Shown here: piece after piece, positions 10,819 through 21,086 of the stretch | Layout: each line of letters starts with the position of its first letter | Numbering within the stretch: the stretch's first letter is position 1 | DNA from: Hemerocallis citrina | Lineage: Eukaryota; Streptophyta; Magnoliopsida; Asparagales; Asphodelaceae | Length of the DNA: 64,000 nt | NCBI GenBank assembly: GCA_017893485.1 | Contig: CM030361.1 | Span: 139,456,461-139,520,460 of the forward strand | Reading direction: 5' to 3' | Made by a program: the position numbers and the translations under genes | Notes under the pieces: generated by a model | What the model was told of the DNA's origin: nothing | Database searches by the model: none | The model's input: the letters and a program-made list of their open reading frames with translations, nothing else

Positions 10819-13784
10819 TGTAACGCCCCGAATTCCAAATACACTGAATTCGAGATGTTCTACAGGATCTTTCTGCTTCCTTTAGTACAATTTTACAAGG
10901 AAATTTAAACTTTTCACTTTACATCAGAGTTTACATGATTACATTACACTTTACATTGCACAGCAGAAGTAAAATTTTACGACAATGAAAACAAGTATGT
11001 AACAACATTGAGTAATCTTTAAGCATTTGTTCCTCTTTATTCTTTATCAAGCCATTTACCTGCATATAAGACTGTGGGTACGTCAGTTTATTCAACCGAC
11101 GATAATTATACATGGCCATCCTCTCTATGCCAGAAATAGTATAACGATTCTCATTTCTTAACAGATCACAAACTTGTTCACATATCAAAATAAAGTAAAG
11201 GGGAAAATCTTAATGATGTCGTGTCGTGTTTGTGCACTTAATCCTTAATGCAATTATTTAATTTACATGACACTAATGCGCACTTGTTCGGATTCTATGC
11301 ATCCCATACTACATAGGTCCGAGGGCAAGCCTCTTAATCGTTCTTCATTCTTGTAGGGTTCAATCCCTCGCCATGACTTAATCTACTACTATAATTACGG
11401 TGAGTATCCTAGATGATCTATGAGTACAAGCTCGTGTACAAAAAATTCTGGAGGGGAATCCCATGCCATGTCTTGACTCATCAAGCATGCATTCTGTGGC
11501 AATTCAGCCTCACTTCATGGCACACGATCCTCTTGCAGTCACCAAACATCCCACAAGCATGGCTAGAGTCCGATCATTCTGAGTTGTGCCCACGCCATGT
11601 CTTGGCTCATCAAGCATGCATTCTGTGGCTCACACACCCGCACCGTAAACCCTAGTTCTCATGCTCGTGTTTTTCTCTCACTTTCATCACATCTCCACTA
11701 TGTACTAATTATTAGAATCATGAATAAAAATCAAAGCTCTAGAGTTAGCCTCTCCACTAAATCGGACTTATTCATTTCATTCAAACATGACCAACCTTGG
11801 TCTTTCAATACTCATTTCATTTCATTTCTTTCCAATGCCGGGGGAGACTTAGCTACTCTTTTGTTTCAATTTCCAATTAACAACTTCCAATTTGAGCATT
11901 TCCAACTCATAATTCATTTAATAGTCTCTCGGACTTCCTTTATCATGATCTTAGCTTTCATATTCATTTAATCCTCAATTCAAATCGATGATTCATTTCA
12001 TGTAAATTCATGCAACAACAAATAGAATTTACCAACATCAACCATAAGATTCACAACTTTTAACATAAACCAAATAAGATCTCTGACATCTCAAAATATT
12101 CTGGACAGTCGACTTGGAGAAAGTCCAGTCGACTTGTTCAGTAAAATCAAGTTCTTCATAACTGCTCAGAAGAGTCGACTGCTGCACATGGCCAGTCGGC
12201 TGCTCTGAAATTTTCATGTTCAAAATATCATTCACGTGACAGTCGACTGTCATTCAATCAGTCGTCTGTCCTGGGTTTCAACTGTACATTTTCATACTCA
12301 GCCCAGTCGACTTGCTACTTGCATTAAGTCGACTGAACAGGTTAAATTTCAATTTAAAGAATCATCATTCCCTTCTATTCTTCAACTCACACGCATCAAT
12401 ACAATATATTCATACTACATAAACATGTAATCTCTTAGCTGTTCGCTAACATCACCACATACAGTTTCACTTAGCTAATGCTTTCTTTCCTCAAGAGAAA
12501 TGTTTAGCATGCATTTTCATTTACTCGTCACTTACTTGCAGAGATGAATACTAAATCTCAAATTAGCACACTAGAACATCACAATAGAAATACTTCGTTT
12601 CATGGAATTTCTGGACTATTCTTAGTTTAATTCAATACCGGTCGGCTGTTTACATCAACAGTCAACTGTACGGGTTATTCCCAGTTTTGCTAATTATCAC
12701 TAGTTCTTTTTCATCTGTTCATGTCTCCTCAGTCATGTACAATATGGGGAAATAAGTTTAGCAATCATTCTATCACTTCAGTTTTGTATACACGTACATT
12801 ATTAAATTTTCCAATAAATCATGAATAAACATTCGCCTCGTACCAGTCCACTTGTCCACGTGACAGTCGACTGTACAGGCCTATTTCAGTCTTATTTACA
12901 GTGTCATTACTTCATTATTAGTCCTTCACAACTTACATCATAAACATACACAGGGCAATCTAATAAAGTTAAACTTACTTTTCACAAGCACGGTAATAAT
13001 CATTATTGCCATAACATAATTTCTACATTAGAAGTCCTGAGAAACACCTACCTTACTGAAGAAATAAACGAATCCAGTAAAGCTTCTTAATGCAATGCAC
13101 GACTCCTTTCTCCTTGCTCCACACCGAAGGCTCCTCTGTAGAGATGATCGGCCTCCAAGAGAACTCTCACTCACCAACTCTACAATATAGTATATATATA
13201 TCTTCTTTCAAGGGATTTTAGTGTAGAAGATGTCTAAGAGAGAGGGGTATTTATACACCATTTTGGGTGAGATGGAGGGCTAGGATTCAGTAGATAGTTA
13301 TAGGGTCAAGGGCTAGGATGAACTAGGGAGTTGTAATAACTACCCACACTCTAGATAATTACCCATGACTTGATCCACTTCTCTTCCCAACCCGGCCAAG
13401 AAAGTGTGCTCATGCACGTGTATGTGAAATGCACGTGCATGCACTAGTCACCATAAAAGAAAACTTGTACAAAATATAAAATAAAAGTCTTTTAAAAAAA
13501 ATGTTCCACATTACAGGTTGTAAATAAAATAGAATTAAACCATGGGCTTTAATTAATGGCCCAAAACAATAGTTATTTAAAAACAAAATAAATGAAGTAC
13601 ATTTTGGGCTTTAAGGAAAAGGGCTTTTTATCTAATTAAAATAAGGCTTTGGTACAAAACAATTAAAAGCGCAAATTGAAATATCTTTACTCATCTTGAT
13701 GAAAATATTAACCAAAATATTACACGTGCACACTACGTGCCAAATAAATAATTTTTCATTAATTTGAAAAATCAGGGTATTACA
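10819..13784 (-). repeat. 5' LTR of element B
   Basis: 2,966 bp, about 98.8% identical to 3708-6675 by eye. The hairpin is at 11081-11101. The promoter would lie on the minus strand near 13250-13265 (TATAAATACCCC). Confidence 0.92.
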
Positions 13785-13909
13785 TCAATGGCTAGCCGAC
13801 CTGGGCATGTCAGGGTAAGAGCCAATGCTTCACCATCAATTACACTCTGAGAAACCCTGATCATGCTTCCGATATTGCCTTCTTGTCTAACCAAGCTCTG
13901 ATACCAATC
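13785..13909 (-). mobile_element. Leader fragment of element A with primer site
   Basis: 125 bp between B and the right LTR of A. The element strand has TGGTATCAGAGC at 13895-13906, the tRNA-iMet primer site. A short open frame follows from an ATG at 13864 (MIRVSQSVIDGEAL...), cut off by B after about 26 codons. It could be the start of a gag remnant; nothing recognisable. Confidence 0.65.
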
Positions 13910-13985
13910 TGTAACACCCCAAATTCCAAACACAGGTAATTCGTAGCAAATGCAGGATCTTTTACTTCAAATTCGTACAAATTTA
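13910..13985 (-). repeat. Right (5') LTR of element A, piece 1
   Basis: Begins TGTAACACCCCAAATTCC beside the primer site and is interrupted after 76 bp by solo LTR E. It continues at 28712. Confidence 0.85.
13981..13985. repeat. Target duplication TTTAC of solo LTR E (pair 28707-28711)
   Basis: TTTAC precedes the LTR start TGTAACACCCCG and follows its end GATGTTACA, marking a 5-bp integrase-type insertion site. Confidence 0.9.
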
Positions 13986-14236
13986 CTGTAACACCCCGAA
14001 TTCCAAAACAGACTGAATTCGAAGTTCCACGGAATTTTTACACTTCTCTTCATACAATTTTAGAAGGAAATTTAAAACTTTCATTACATCAGAGTTACAT
14101 CTTTAAATTACATTTAAACAGAGGAAACAAATTACAATAATTACATAAATAAAATGTACAACACTTGAAGCATTCTTTAAGCAGCTTGCATACTTATTCT
14201 TGTCAATCTCTTTACCCTGCATAGAAACTGTGGGCT

Positions 14237-14257
14237 CGTCAGTTCATTCAACTGACG
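14237..14257 (-). promoter_or_regulatory. Conserved LTR hairpin, solo LTR E
   Basis: Perfect 8-bp stem CGTCAGTT/AACTGACG with a 5-nt loop, 251 nt from the LTR 3' end. Family equivalents are at 3970 (B), 18842 (C) and 28880 (A). Confidence 0.65.
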
Positions 14258-14382
14258 CAAGGATATAAAACATCAATTTTCTCTTACTTAGAAAACACAC
14301 ACTTGTCACAAGCAAAACTACGGGAACTGTCCTATAGATGTCGTATTGTGTTGTGCACTTAGTCCTTAATACAGTTGTTATG

Positions 14383-14387
14383 TTATA
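14383..14387. repeat. Target duplication TTATA of element C (pair 25862-25866)
   Basis: TTATA lies directly before TGTAATATCC and directly after GGGGCGTTACA. Removing C plus one copy restores the E LTR, which then aligns continuously with the B LTR. Confidence 0.95.
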
Positions 14388-15080
14388 TGTAATATCCCGG
14401 ACGGATATTATATTGTATAAATTATTATTTTTAAAGCAAAATATTTTAAATGGGAATTTTTTGGTTTTGCACATGAAAAGTTACCTGGACCTATATACTG
14501 GTAAGTATATACAGGTATTGTATCAGTTTTGTGCGCTTGTACAAAATCCTGAAAAACGCATTTTTGAGAAAAATGTCTGGAAAATCCCGGGCAGACACTG
14601 TAAATTATTATTTTATTATTATTTACTTTTATTACCCAAAATGAAATATTTTTTGTAGATATCACCCGGTTTTGTTGATGAACGTTATCTGTGTGTGTAT
14701 ACCAGTCTGTATACATCTGTATTGTATCAAATTGGTACTGGAATCTTCCGGGCTGATAATAAAATTTATTTTATTATTATTTTCAGAATTAAATTATTTT
14801 TTGTACAGATTGTTCGTTTTCATGAATGAAAAATATCTGTATAATCAGATACACGTACGAAATCGAACTGTGTCGATTTCGGGCGTTTAAACAAATCATG
14901 TAGTATGTGATTTTGGAAAATTATATTTTATTTTAGATCCATCATGATGAGATGGAGGGCTAGGATGGATTAGGACTTGATTGTAAAGATTATTTGCAAA
15001 AGAAACATGAATTGTTTCTAACCATAAGAGTTGGACAAGTGGCACTCCTTCTACCCACATACCCCTTCACCCATCTCTTA

Positions 15081-15086
15081 TATAAA
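15081..15086 (+). promoter_or_regulatory. TATA box of the element C 5' LTR
   Basis: CTTATATAAACACCCCCC, followed by a C-rich then pyrimidine-rich leader typical of plant transcription starts. A copy is at 21780 in the 3' LTR. Confidence 0.65.
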
Positions 15087-16109
15087 CACCCCCCCCCTCT
15101 CCACTCCTTGGCCGGCCACCCCTCCCCTTTCCCATCTCCATTCTCATTTGTTCTCCATTCTTCTCCATCTCTTTCTCATCTCATTTCTCCATTACCTTCT
15201 ACTCTACTTCTTACTAGCTTTAAATTTTAGAAAGAAAAGGGAAGAAAAAGAAAGAGAGAAAGAGAGATTTAAATAGGTTCTATTTCATGAAATTCTTGAA
15301 GAGTTCTCCATAGGAGCAAGGAAGGAGATGGTTTGCTAGCTAGTCCTTCCTACATAGAAAAATCAAGGTGGGGGTTTCTCTACCTTTTTGTATGTTAATT
15401 TGTGTTCTATTTGCTCTCTACTTATGCTTATATGTGTTTATATATGTTGTATGTTGATTAAACCAACTTGGACTAAGTAGTGAGCATATAAGTAGTGATT
15501 TGGATCACAAGGATCCCATGGAAAGATTGAATGGAGGAAATTAATTTAAACACATAAGATTGGATCTTTAGCCTTGTATTTATTATTGTTGTTATTATGG
15601 TTAATTTTGACTACTTGGACTAAAGAAATAAGCATAAGAATGGTTGTTTATAAAAAGAGATTTTCATAGAAGGAAGGTTGGAAGAATGGAACTCACAAAG
15701 AACCCATAAAGATGAGACTTTGAACTTGCTATGTTTATGTTTGTTTCATTAGTTACCTTGTTAAACACAAATTAAACAACTTGGACTAACTACTATGTTC
15801 ATATAAGTTAGTAAGGTGAGAATGGTTACATACCCATTTTGGGGCTTGTAGGACTTTACATGCTAATTAAAAGATAGTATTTTTGTTGTGTGTAGTTTCC
15901 TACTTTATAAGGATCATGTCTTACTAACTTTGGTTCATCAAAAAAAGTAAGTTTTCTTGATGTAGGAATGGTAGGATTGAAGAAAAATAATTCTATTTAT
16001 AACTCAATAAGAGTTGATTATTATTGGAACATGTAATTTGGTAAATTAGTCATTGTAATAAATGGGACATGTAATCCCTAAAGGAAATAAGTTTTGTAAT
16101 AAGTAGTTA

Positions 16110-17440
16110 GCTTGTCATGCTTGAGTTAGTAAGTAAGATTACCATGCTTGAGATGTGTTAGATCATGCTTGAGTTGGTGACTATGTTAAAAAGAACCCAT
16201 TCATGCTATGTGACATTCTAGTAGCTTATCATGCTTGAGTTAGTAAGTAAGATTACCATGCTTGAGATGTGTTAGATCATGCTTGAGTTGGTGACTATGT
16301 CAAAAAGAACCCATTCATGCTATGTGACATTCTAGTTAGCTTATCATGCTTGAGTTAGTAAGTAGGACTACCATGCTTGAGATGTGTTAGATCATGCTTG
16401 AGTTGGTGACTATGTCAAAAAGAACCCATTCATGCTATGTGACATTCTAGTAGCTTATCATGCTTGAGTTAGTAAGTAAGATTACCATGCTTGAGATGTG
16501 TTAGATCATGCTTGAGTTGGTGACTATGTCAAAAAGAACCCATTCATGCTATGTGACATTCTAGTTAGCTTATCATGCTTGAGTTAGTAAGTAGGACTAC
16601 CATGCTTGAGATGTGTTAGATCATGCTTGAGTTGGTGACTATGTCAAAAAGAACCCATTCATGCCATGTGACATTCTAGTTAGCTTATCATGCTTGAGTT
16701 AGTAAGTAGGACTACCATGCTTGAGATGTGTTAGATCATGCTTGAGTTGGTGACTATGTCAAAAAGAACCCATTCATGCCATGTGACATTCTAGTTAGCT
16801 TATCATGCTTGAGTTAGTAAGTAAGATTACCATGCTTGAGATGTATTAGATCATGCTTGTGTTGTTGTCTATGACAAAAAGGAACCCATTCATGCTATGT
16901 GAAATTCTAGTAAATTATCATGCTTGAGTTAGTGAGTAGGACTACCATGCTTGAGATGTATTAAGTCATGCTTGAGTTGTCGTCTATGTCAAAAAGAACC
17001 CATTCATGCCATGTGACATTCTAGTAGCTTATCATGCTTGAGTTAGTAAGTAGGATTACCATGCTTGAGATGTATTAGATCATGCTTGTGTTGTTGTCTA
17101 TGTCAAAAAGAAACCCATTCATGCTATGTGACATTCTAGCATCTTACTATGCTTGAGTTAGTAAATAGAACTACCATGCTTGAGTTGTGTTAAATCATGC
17201 TTGAGTTGTTGTCTATGTCAAAAAGGAACCCATTCATGCTACGTGACATTCTAGTTAACTTATCATGCTTGAGTAGTGTTAAATCATGCTTAAGTTGTTG
17301 TCTATGTCAAAAAGGAACCCATGCATGCTATGTGACTTCCTAGTTAACCCATCATGTTTGAGTTGATATGTAGGACTATCATGCTTGAGTAATATTAGAT
17401 CATGCTTGAGTTTGTGTGCTATGTCAAAAGGAGAACTACC
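16110..17440 (+). repeat. About 115-bp minisatellite in the element C 5' LTR, roughly 11 copies
   Basis: Each 112-118-bp unit holds three CATGCTTGAG sub-repeats, then AAAAAGAACCCATTCATGC and TGTGACATTCTAG. Early copies are nearly identical and later copies degenerate from about 16850 onward. This gradient suggests growth by unequal exchange at one side. The same array is at about 22810-24140 in the other LTR. Confidence 0.92.
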
Positions 17441-18655
17441 ATGCTAAAGATTTGTTGTGGTTAATGATTCTAAGAGATGAACCAATGCTCCATGATTGTT
17501 CTAGCCAACTCTTAAAAGGAAACCCATGAAACTAGCTCCATGATGGTTCTAGCTAATTTGATAAGAACCCATTCATGTAGGTTCTATGTGATTCTAGCTC
17601 AACTTGAGAAAGAACTCATGAATCTAGTGTATGTAGTTCTAGTTCAATTTAGGGCAAAAAGAACCCATGAGTTCTAGTAGTGTGAGGTTCCAATTAAAGT
17701 TGGAGCCTATCATGAGAACATTCTTCATCGTCCTTGTATGAGAAATTAATGGATTGAGAAAGTTACTAGTGTGGATAGCTTGGTGAAAGCTCGTCTAGGG
17801 TCTTGTAGCTACCCTAGGGGTCATTGATCATCAAGACTCGCATCTTACCGCCTTGGGAACTAGGATAAAATCTCACCTTGGGCACCGACGGATCTAACTG
17901 GTGTGGGTTAATCGCGGGCCGAGGGCGTTGACGAGATCCAAGTTAGGGGTAGTAATGAATAAGGGAGATCCCGTCGCTAATGTCTTGGATCAATAGGCCA
18001 TAGGGTGGGACCATGATAAAATCAAGAATTTCTTAGTTAAAGTCTCGTAGGTCGTTTAGGTTAGTGACATTTTTAGGTTAGTAACGCATAAAGATTCTTA
18101 CTTAACCTTTACTTATTATTATTTTTGCCGAAGGAAAAGAGTTGGTGTTAAGGGTGATTCCTTATGATCCGATCTATCCTATAGGCCGACACTAGGCGGT
18201 GTTATTGGGTTGTACCTTCCCGTCAAAGGGATACGTACGGTGCCCTCTCACGAGTTGGGAGCACGGGATGCGTATCGCACACTGTTAATTCCTGAAGTGC
18301 CATGATAAGGCGGCGGAGCTAGGGGGATGGACCCCGTAACTTCGTCGGGTCCTTGGCCAGGAGAGAGCGAACAAGCCATAGATCACGGTCTATGAGTTAG
18401 GGGCGACACAGGATAGGCTTTGTATGCTATACTGCGCTCGGAGAGATCCCGTGTTCGTCTGGTTTTTGAGTGAGGTCCGGTGTACCGGGTAGTAGTGGCA
18501 ACATAGACACCATGAGCCTACTGCATTGGTGGGACTTGACCACGTGTGCAACCTCATCAGTCATGTAGTATCTGTCAGGAACAGGTTGTGTACAATTAGT
18601 AATTCATAACGCGGGTTCAAATCCCTATATTGGAGAAACGGCTTGAGATGGGGCG

Positions 18656-18675
18656 TATGTAGTATGGGATGCATA
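18656..18675 (+). promoter_or_regulatory. 20-bp LTR box, element C
   Basis: TATGTAGTATGGGATGCATA on the element strand, identical to the boxes in A, B and E and 167 nt before the hairpin. A second copy is in the 3' LTR. Confidence 0.65.
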
Positions 18676-18841
18676 CTGTTCCGGAGACTTGCTTGCATTA
18701 GAATAGGAGCATCCTAGATAAGTTGACATTGCATTAGATTCTAGTCATTGCACTCACGAACACTTAAACTACACCGACATATTTTACCATATTTTGTATG
18801 TTTGTTTTTGGAGATTCGCTGCTATATGATCAGCCCTTAAG

Positions 18842-18859
18842 CGTCAGTGAATACTGACG
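18842..18859 (+). promoter_or_regulatory. Conserved LTR hairpin, element C
   Basis: Stem CGTCAGT/ACTGACG with a GAAT loop, 302 nt from the LTR end. The copy in the 3' LTR is at about 25541-25558. Confidence 0.65.
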
Positions 18860-19163
18860 TCCCCACTTCAATAGGTACCGCGGTGTAGAAGTACAGGTAT
18901 TGGATCGTAGTCGTGGATACAGGATCACCAACCGGGAGGACTCCAGTGAAGGCATGGCTTACAAATGAAGTGCCTGATATTGTCATCTTTCATTCTTATG
19001 TACTCTGATGTAATGTGGAATCAATGGAACCACTCGGTCTGTAATATTGTAGTAGTAAAAAGTTTTAAAATTCTCCACAAATCTGTGTATTGTGACTAAT
19101 TGAATGTAAAGGTCCTGGCTCATGTCTCGAATTCTCCATTTAGGAAGTTCGGGGCGTTACAGA

Positions 19164-19176
19164 TGGTATCAGAGCC
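19164..19176 (+). other. Primer-binding site of element C (tRNA-iMet)
   Basis: TGGTATCAGAGCC two bases after the 5' LTR. Confidence 0.95.
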
Positions 19177-19330
19177 GACTTCAATTTACAGTCCAACACA
19201 GTGGGAAAATTAAACTTAGATGCCTTTTAAGAGTCGGGTCTTAGTTAGTTGTAGACAATCGTAATTCATATTGTTGTTCATTTCAACTTATGGTTTATGA
19301 TTTTTTCTATATCTGTACTAATTCCAGTAT

Positions 19331-20062
19331 ATGTATTTTAGGATGGTATTCGAAGATATCCTGACCGAGGATGTATTGATGGAGGAGAGTGAGCCGATTT
19401 TAAGGGATGATCCGATAATCTCGAGCGAGGAGCCGAAGGATATTTCTCTACAAGTTAACCCCAAGACGGACTCGCCTTCACCACCGCAAGGGCTAAGTGT
19501 GGATCAACGCTTGGCAGCGGCTGCTAGCATATATCGAGAGATGAGGGAACTGAGGAAGTACGTGGCCAGGAAAGATCATCAAGCTAAGCGACTGAGTAAT
19601 GACTGCATAACTGCATTAGCAGGCATGGCAGAGGAGCGGGAATACTTCAATGCCAGATTGGCACAACTACAGCAGGAATGGGAGCAAGTTCTGGAGACCG
19701 CCAAGGTTATAGTATGCCAACTCGGTGGGAAGAATGAGCACGAGAAATCAGTCTGTCCTCGACAACAAGGGAAAAGATCTGCACCAGCATCAAGGTTCGA
19801 GAACCAAGGTCAGAAGCAGAAAAGTCAGAAAACGGAAGGCGAACTTGGAGGCACCAAGACAGGAAGTTGTTTCCTATGTGGTGAGCATGGTCATCTCAAG
19901 AACCAGTGTCCGAGGAAGGAACCTCTGGTGGAGACCCGTACATGTTACAAATGTGGGAAGATTGGTCATATACGACCATATTGTCCCCAGCCTCACAGGA
20001 AGGACGACATATCAACTCCGAAGATGAACAACAAAGGAAAGGAGCCTGACCACCAAGGGTAG
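19331..20062 (+). CDS. Element C gag-like protein with two zinc knuckles
   Basis: 243 residues; an in-frame second ATG (19343) is an equally good start. Residues 1-60 are acidic. Residues 60-130 are a charged helical region (MRELRKYVARKDHQAKRL, FNARLAQLQQEWEQVLE), probably coiled coil. Two CX2CX4HX4C knuckles follow at about 178-191 (CFLCGEHGHLKNQC) and 204-217 (CYKCGKIGHIRPYC), then a basic tail. Zinc knuckles bind the element RNA for packaging. No capsid domain is seen, so it resembles the gag C-terminal half. The frame is intact in a very young element, so it may be expressed and used with a partner's pol. Confidence 0.8.
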   Translation: MYFRMVFEDILTEDVLMEESEPILRDDPIISSEEPKDISLQVNPKTDSPSPPQGLSVDQRLAAAASIYREMRELRKYVARKDHQAKRLSNDCITALAGMAEEREYFNARLAQLQQEWEQVLETAKVIVCQLGGKNEHEKSVCPRQQGKRSAPASRFENQGQKQKSQKTEGELGGTKTGSCFLCGEHGHLKNQCPRKEPLVETRTCYKCGKIGHIRPYCPQPHRKDDISTPKMNNKGKEPDHQG

Positions 20063-20189
20063 AGTTTGCACTTACTACCAGCAAGCTGTAGAAGGCAGGA
20101 GTGCTAGTACCAATAAGTGCATATAGAACTACAACTAAGTTAAAAGTTGTATCTTTTGAAATTTATTTTGGACTGAAGAAGTAATGTAT

Positions 20190-21060
20190 GACGAAACACT
20201 TTTTGTAACCAGTTGGATTTATATATATATGAAATCAAGGCAACTGTTTTGTTCAATTGTGGTTCATCACATTCTTTGTCTGAATTATTTTTAAGAGGTG
20301 AGATGTGTGCGAGAGGCAACTCTAGATGTGGTTTTGTCGATTACTCCATCTGGAGCATCAGCTTCGAGCACGTCATAGGAAAGAGTCCTGGAAGTCTAAA
20401 GTAAGATTCGTAGACCATGTCCTATTCTAAGGAGGGAGTGGCTGCCAAGTGCTAAAAGATCGAGGTAGTGAAAGATCGACCTCAGCCAGGGACCGTGAAG
20501 GAAGTACGAAGCAGGATGATAAGATCAGACAAGGACAGTATTGGAGCAATTACTAAAGATTGGAGCTCAGTTGTAGCACGATTAAAGCCACAACCAAGTC
20601 TAAGGGAGCAGGTCAGAAGGCTTAGGCAGGAGATGCAGGGAATGAAGCACTAAGGCGGCAAGTAGATAAAGGAAAATATCAGAACATCGGTATGGACTTC
20701 ATCACGGGAGTACCCAGAAGTTCGGAATGAATGACTCAATTTGGGTTATTGGAGATCCGATTGACGAAAGTCTACACATTTTTCCAATAAAGATGACTTA
20801 GATGCTAGGGAAATTAGCAGAAGTCTACATTTAAGGGAGCAACATGGAGTACCAGGGTCAGCGGTTCTGGCCAAGATTCAAGAGTTACATCTCGAAATTG
20901 GTGGAATTTGCGGGCAACTTTGAGATCAAGGTCGGTTTCTTTGGAGAACCAGTTCGTGGATGAGTCACTTGGGAGCTAGAGAGCCATATAAGCTTTCCTT
21001 CCCCGAGTTATTTAGTGTATGAATGGTTGTTTGTATTCCTGACTTAATGTAGTTCTGAGG
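20190..21060 (+). pseudogene. Collapsed pol remnants of element C
   Basis: Short scraps in the right order but several frames. Protease is at about 20227-20290 (VLFNCGSSHS, where DTG became NCG). The RT end is at about 20480-20520 (GTVKEVRS). The integrase core is at about 20686-20800 (NIGMDFITGVPRSS, then NDSIWVI and a damaged continuation). A chromodomain-like end (TWELESHISFPSPSYLV) is at about 20965-21020. Lengths show large internal deletions between scraps. It keeps the first integrase Asp, which B and D lost. No enzyme can be made from it. Confidence 0.8.
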
Positions 21061-21071
21061 ACAGAACTATT

Positions 21072-21086
21072 CTAAGGAGGGAGTAT
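21072..21086 (+). other. Polypurine tract of element C
   Basis: CTAAGGAGGGAGTAT against the 3' LTR, after the typical GAGGACAGAACTATT. Confidence 0.92.

Larger units (their letters stand above)
3708..13784 (-). mobile_element. Element B: Tekay/Del-like chromovirus with two LTRs
   Basis: A 10.08-kb minus-strand gypsy element: LTR 3708-6675, interior 6676-10818, LTR 10819-13784. The LTRs differ at about 35 positions that I counted by eye (about 1.2%). Domain order from the 5' end is short gag-like ORF, protease, RT, RNase H, integrase, chromodomain-like tail. Pol is broken by frameshifts and two nonsense codons, so it is not autonomous. Flanks CACTC (left) and TCAAT (right) are not a target duplication, and an extra primer site lies outside the left LTR. 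This suggests a recombinant or formerly tandem insertion. Confidence 0.85.
14388..19161 (+). repeat. 5' LTR of element C
   Basis: 4,774 bp, TGTAATATCCCGG to GGGGCGTTACA. It has a TATA box at 15081, a minisatellite at about 16110-17440, the 20-bp box at 18656 and the hairpin at 18842. No convincing ORF over most of its length. Confidence 0.95.

Noticed and set aside
14994..15276. Pyrimidine-rich small ORFs after the TATA box of element C
   Set aside because: Low-complexity leader; identical in the other LTR only because of recent duplication.
16110..17440. Regular repeats resembling a CRISPR array
   Set aside because: Units are contiguous tandem repeats without unique spacers, in a plant LTR.
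18608..18625. GCGGGTTCAAATCCC in the element C LTR, like the T-arm/B box of a tRNA gene
   Set aside because: No acceptor stem or A box at the right distance; a single short match repeated in both LTRs.
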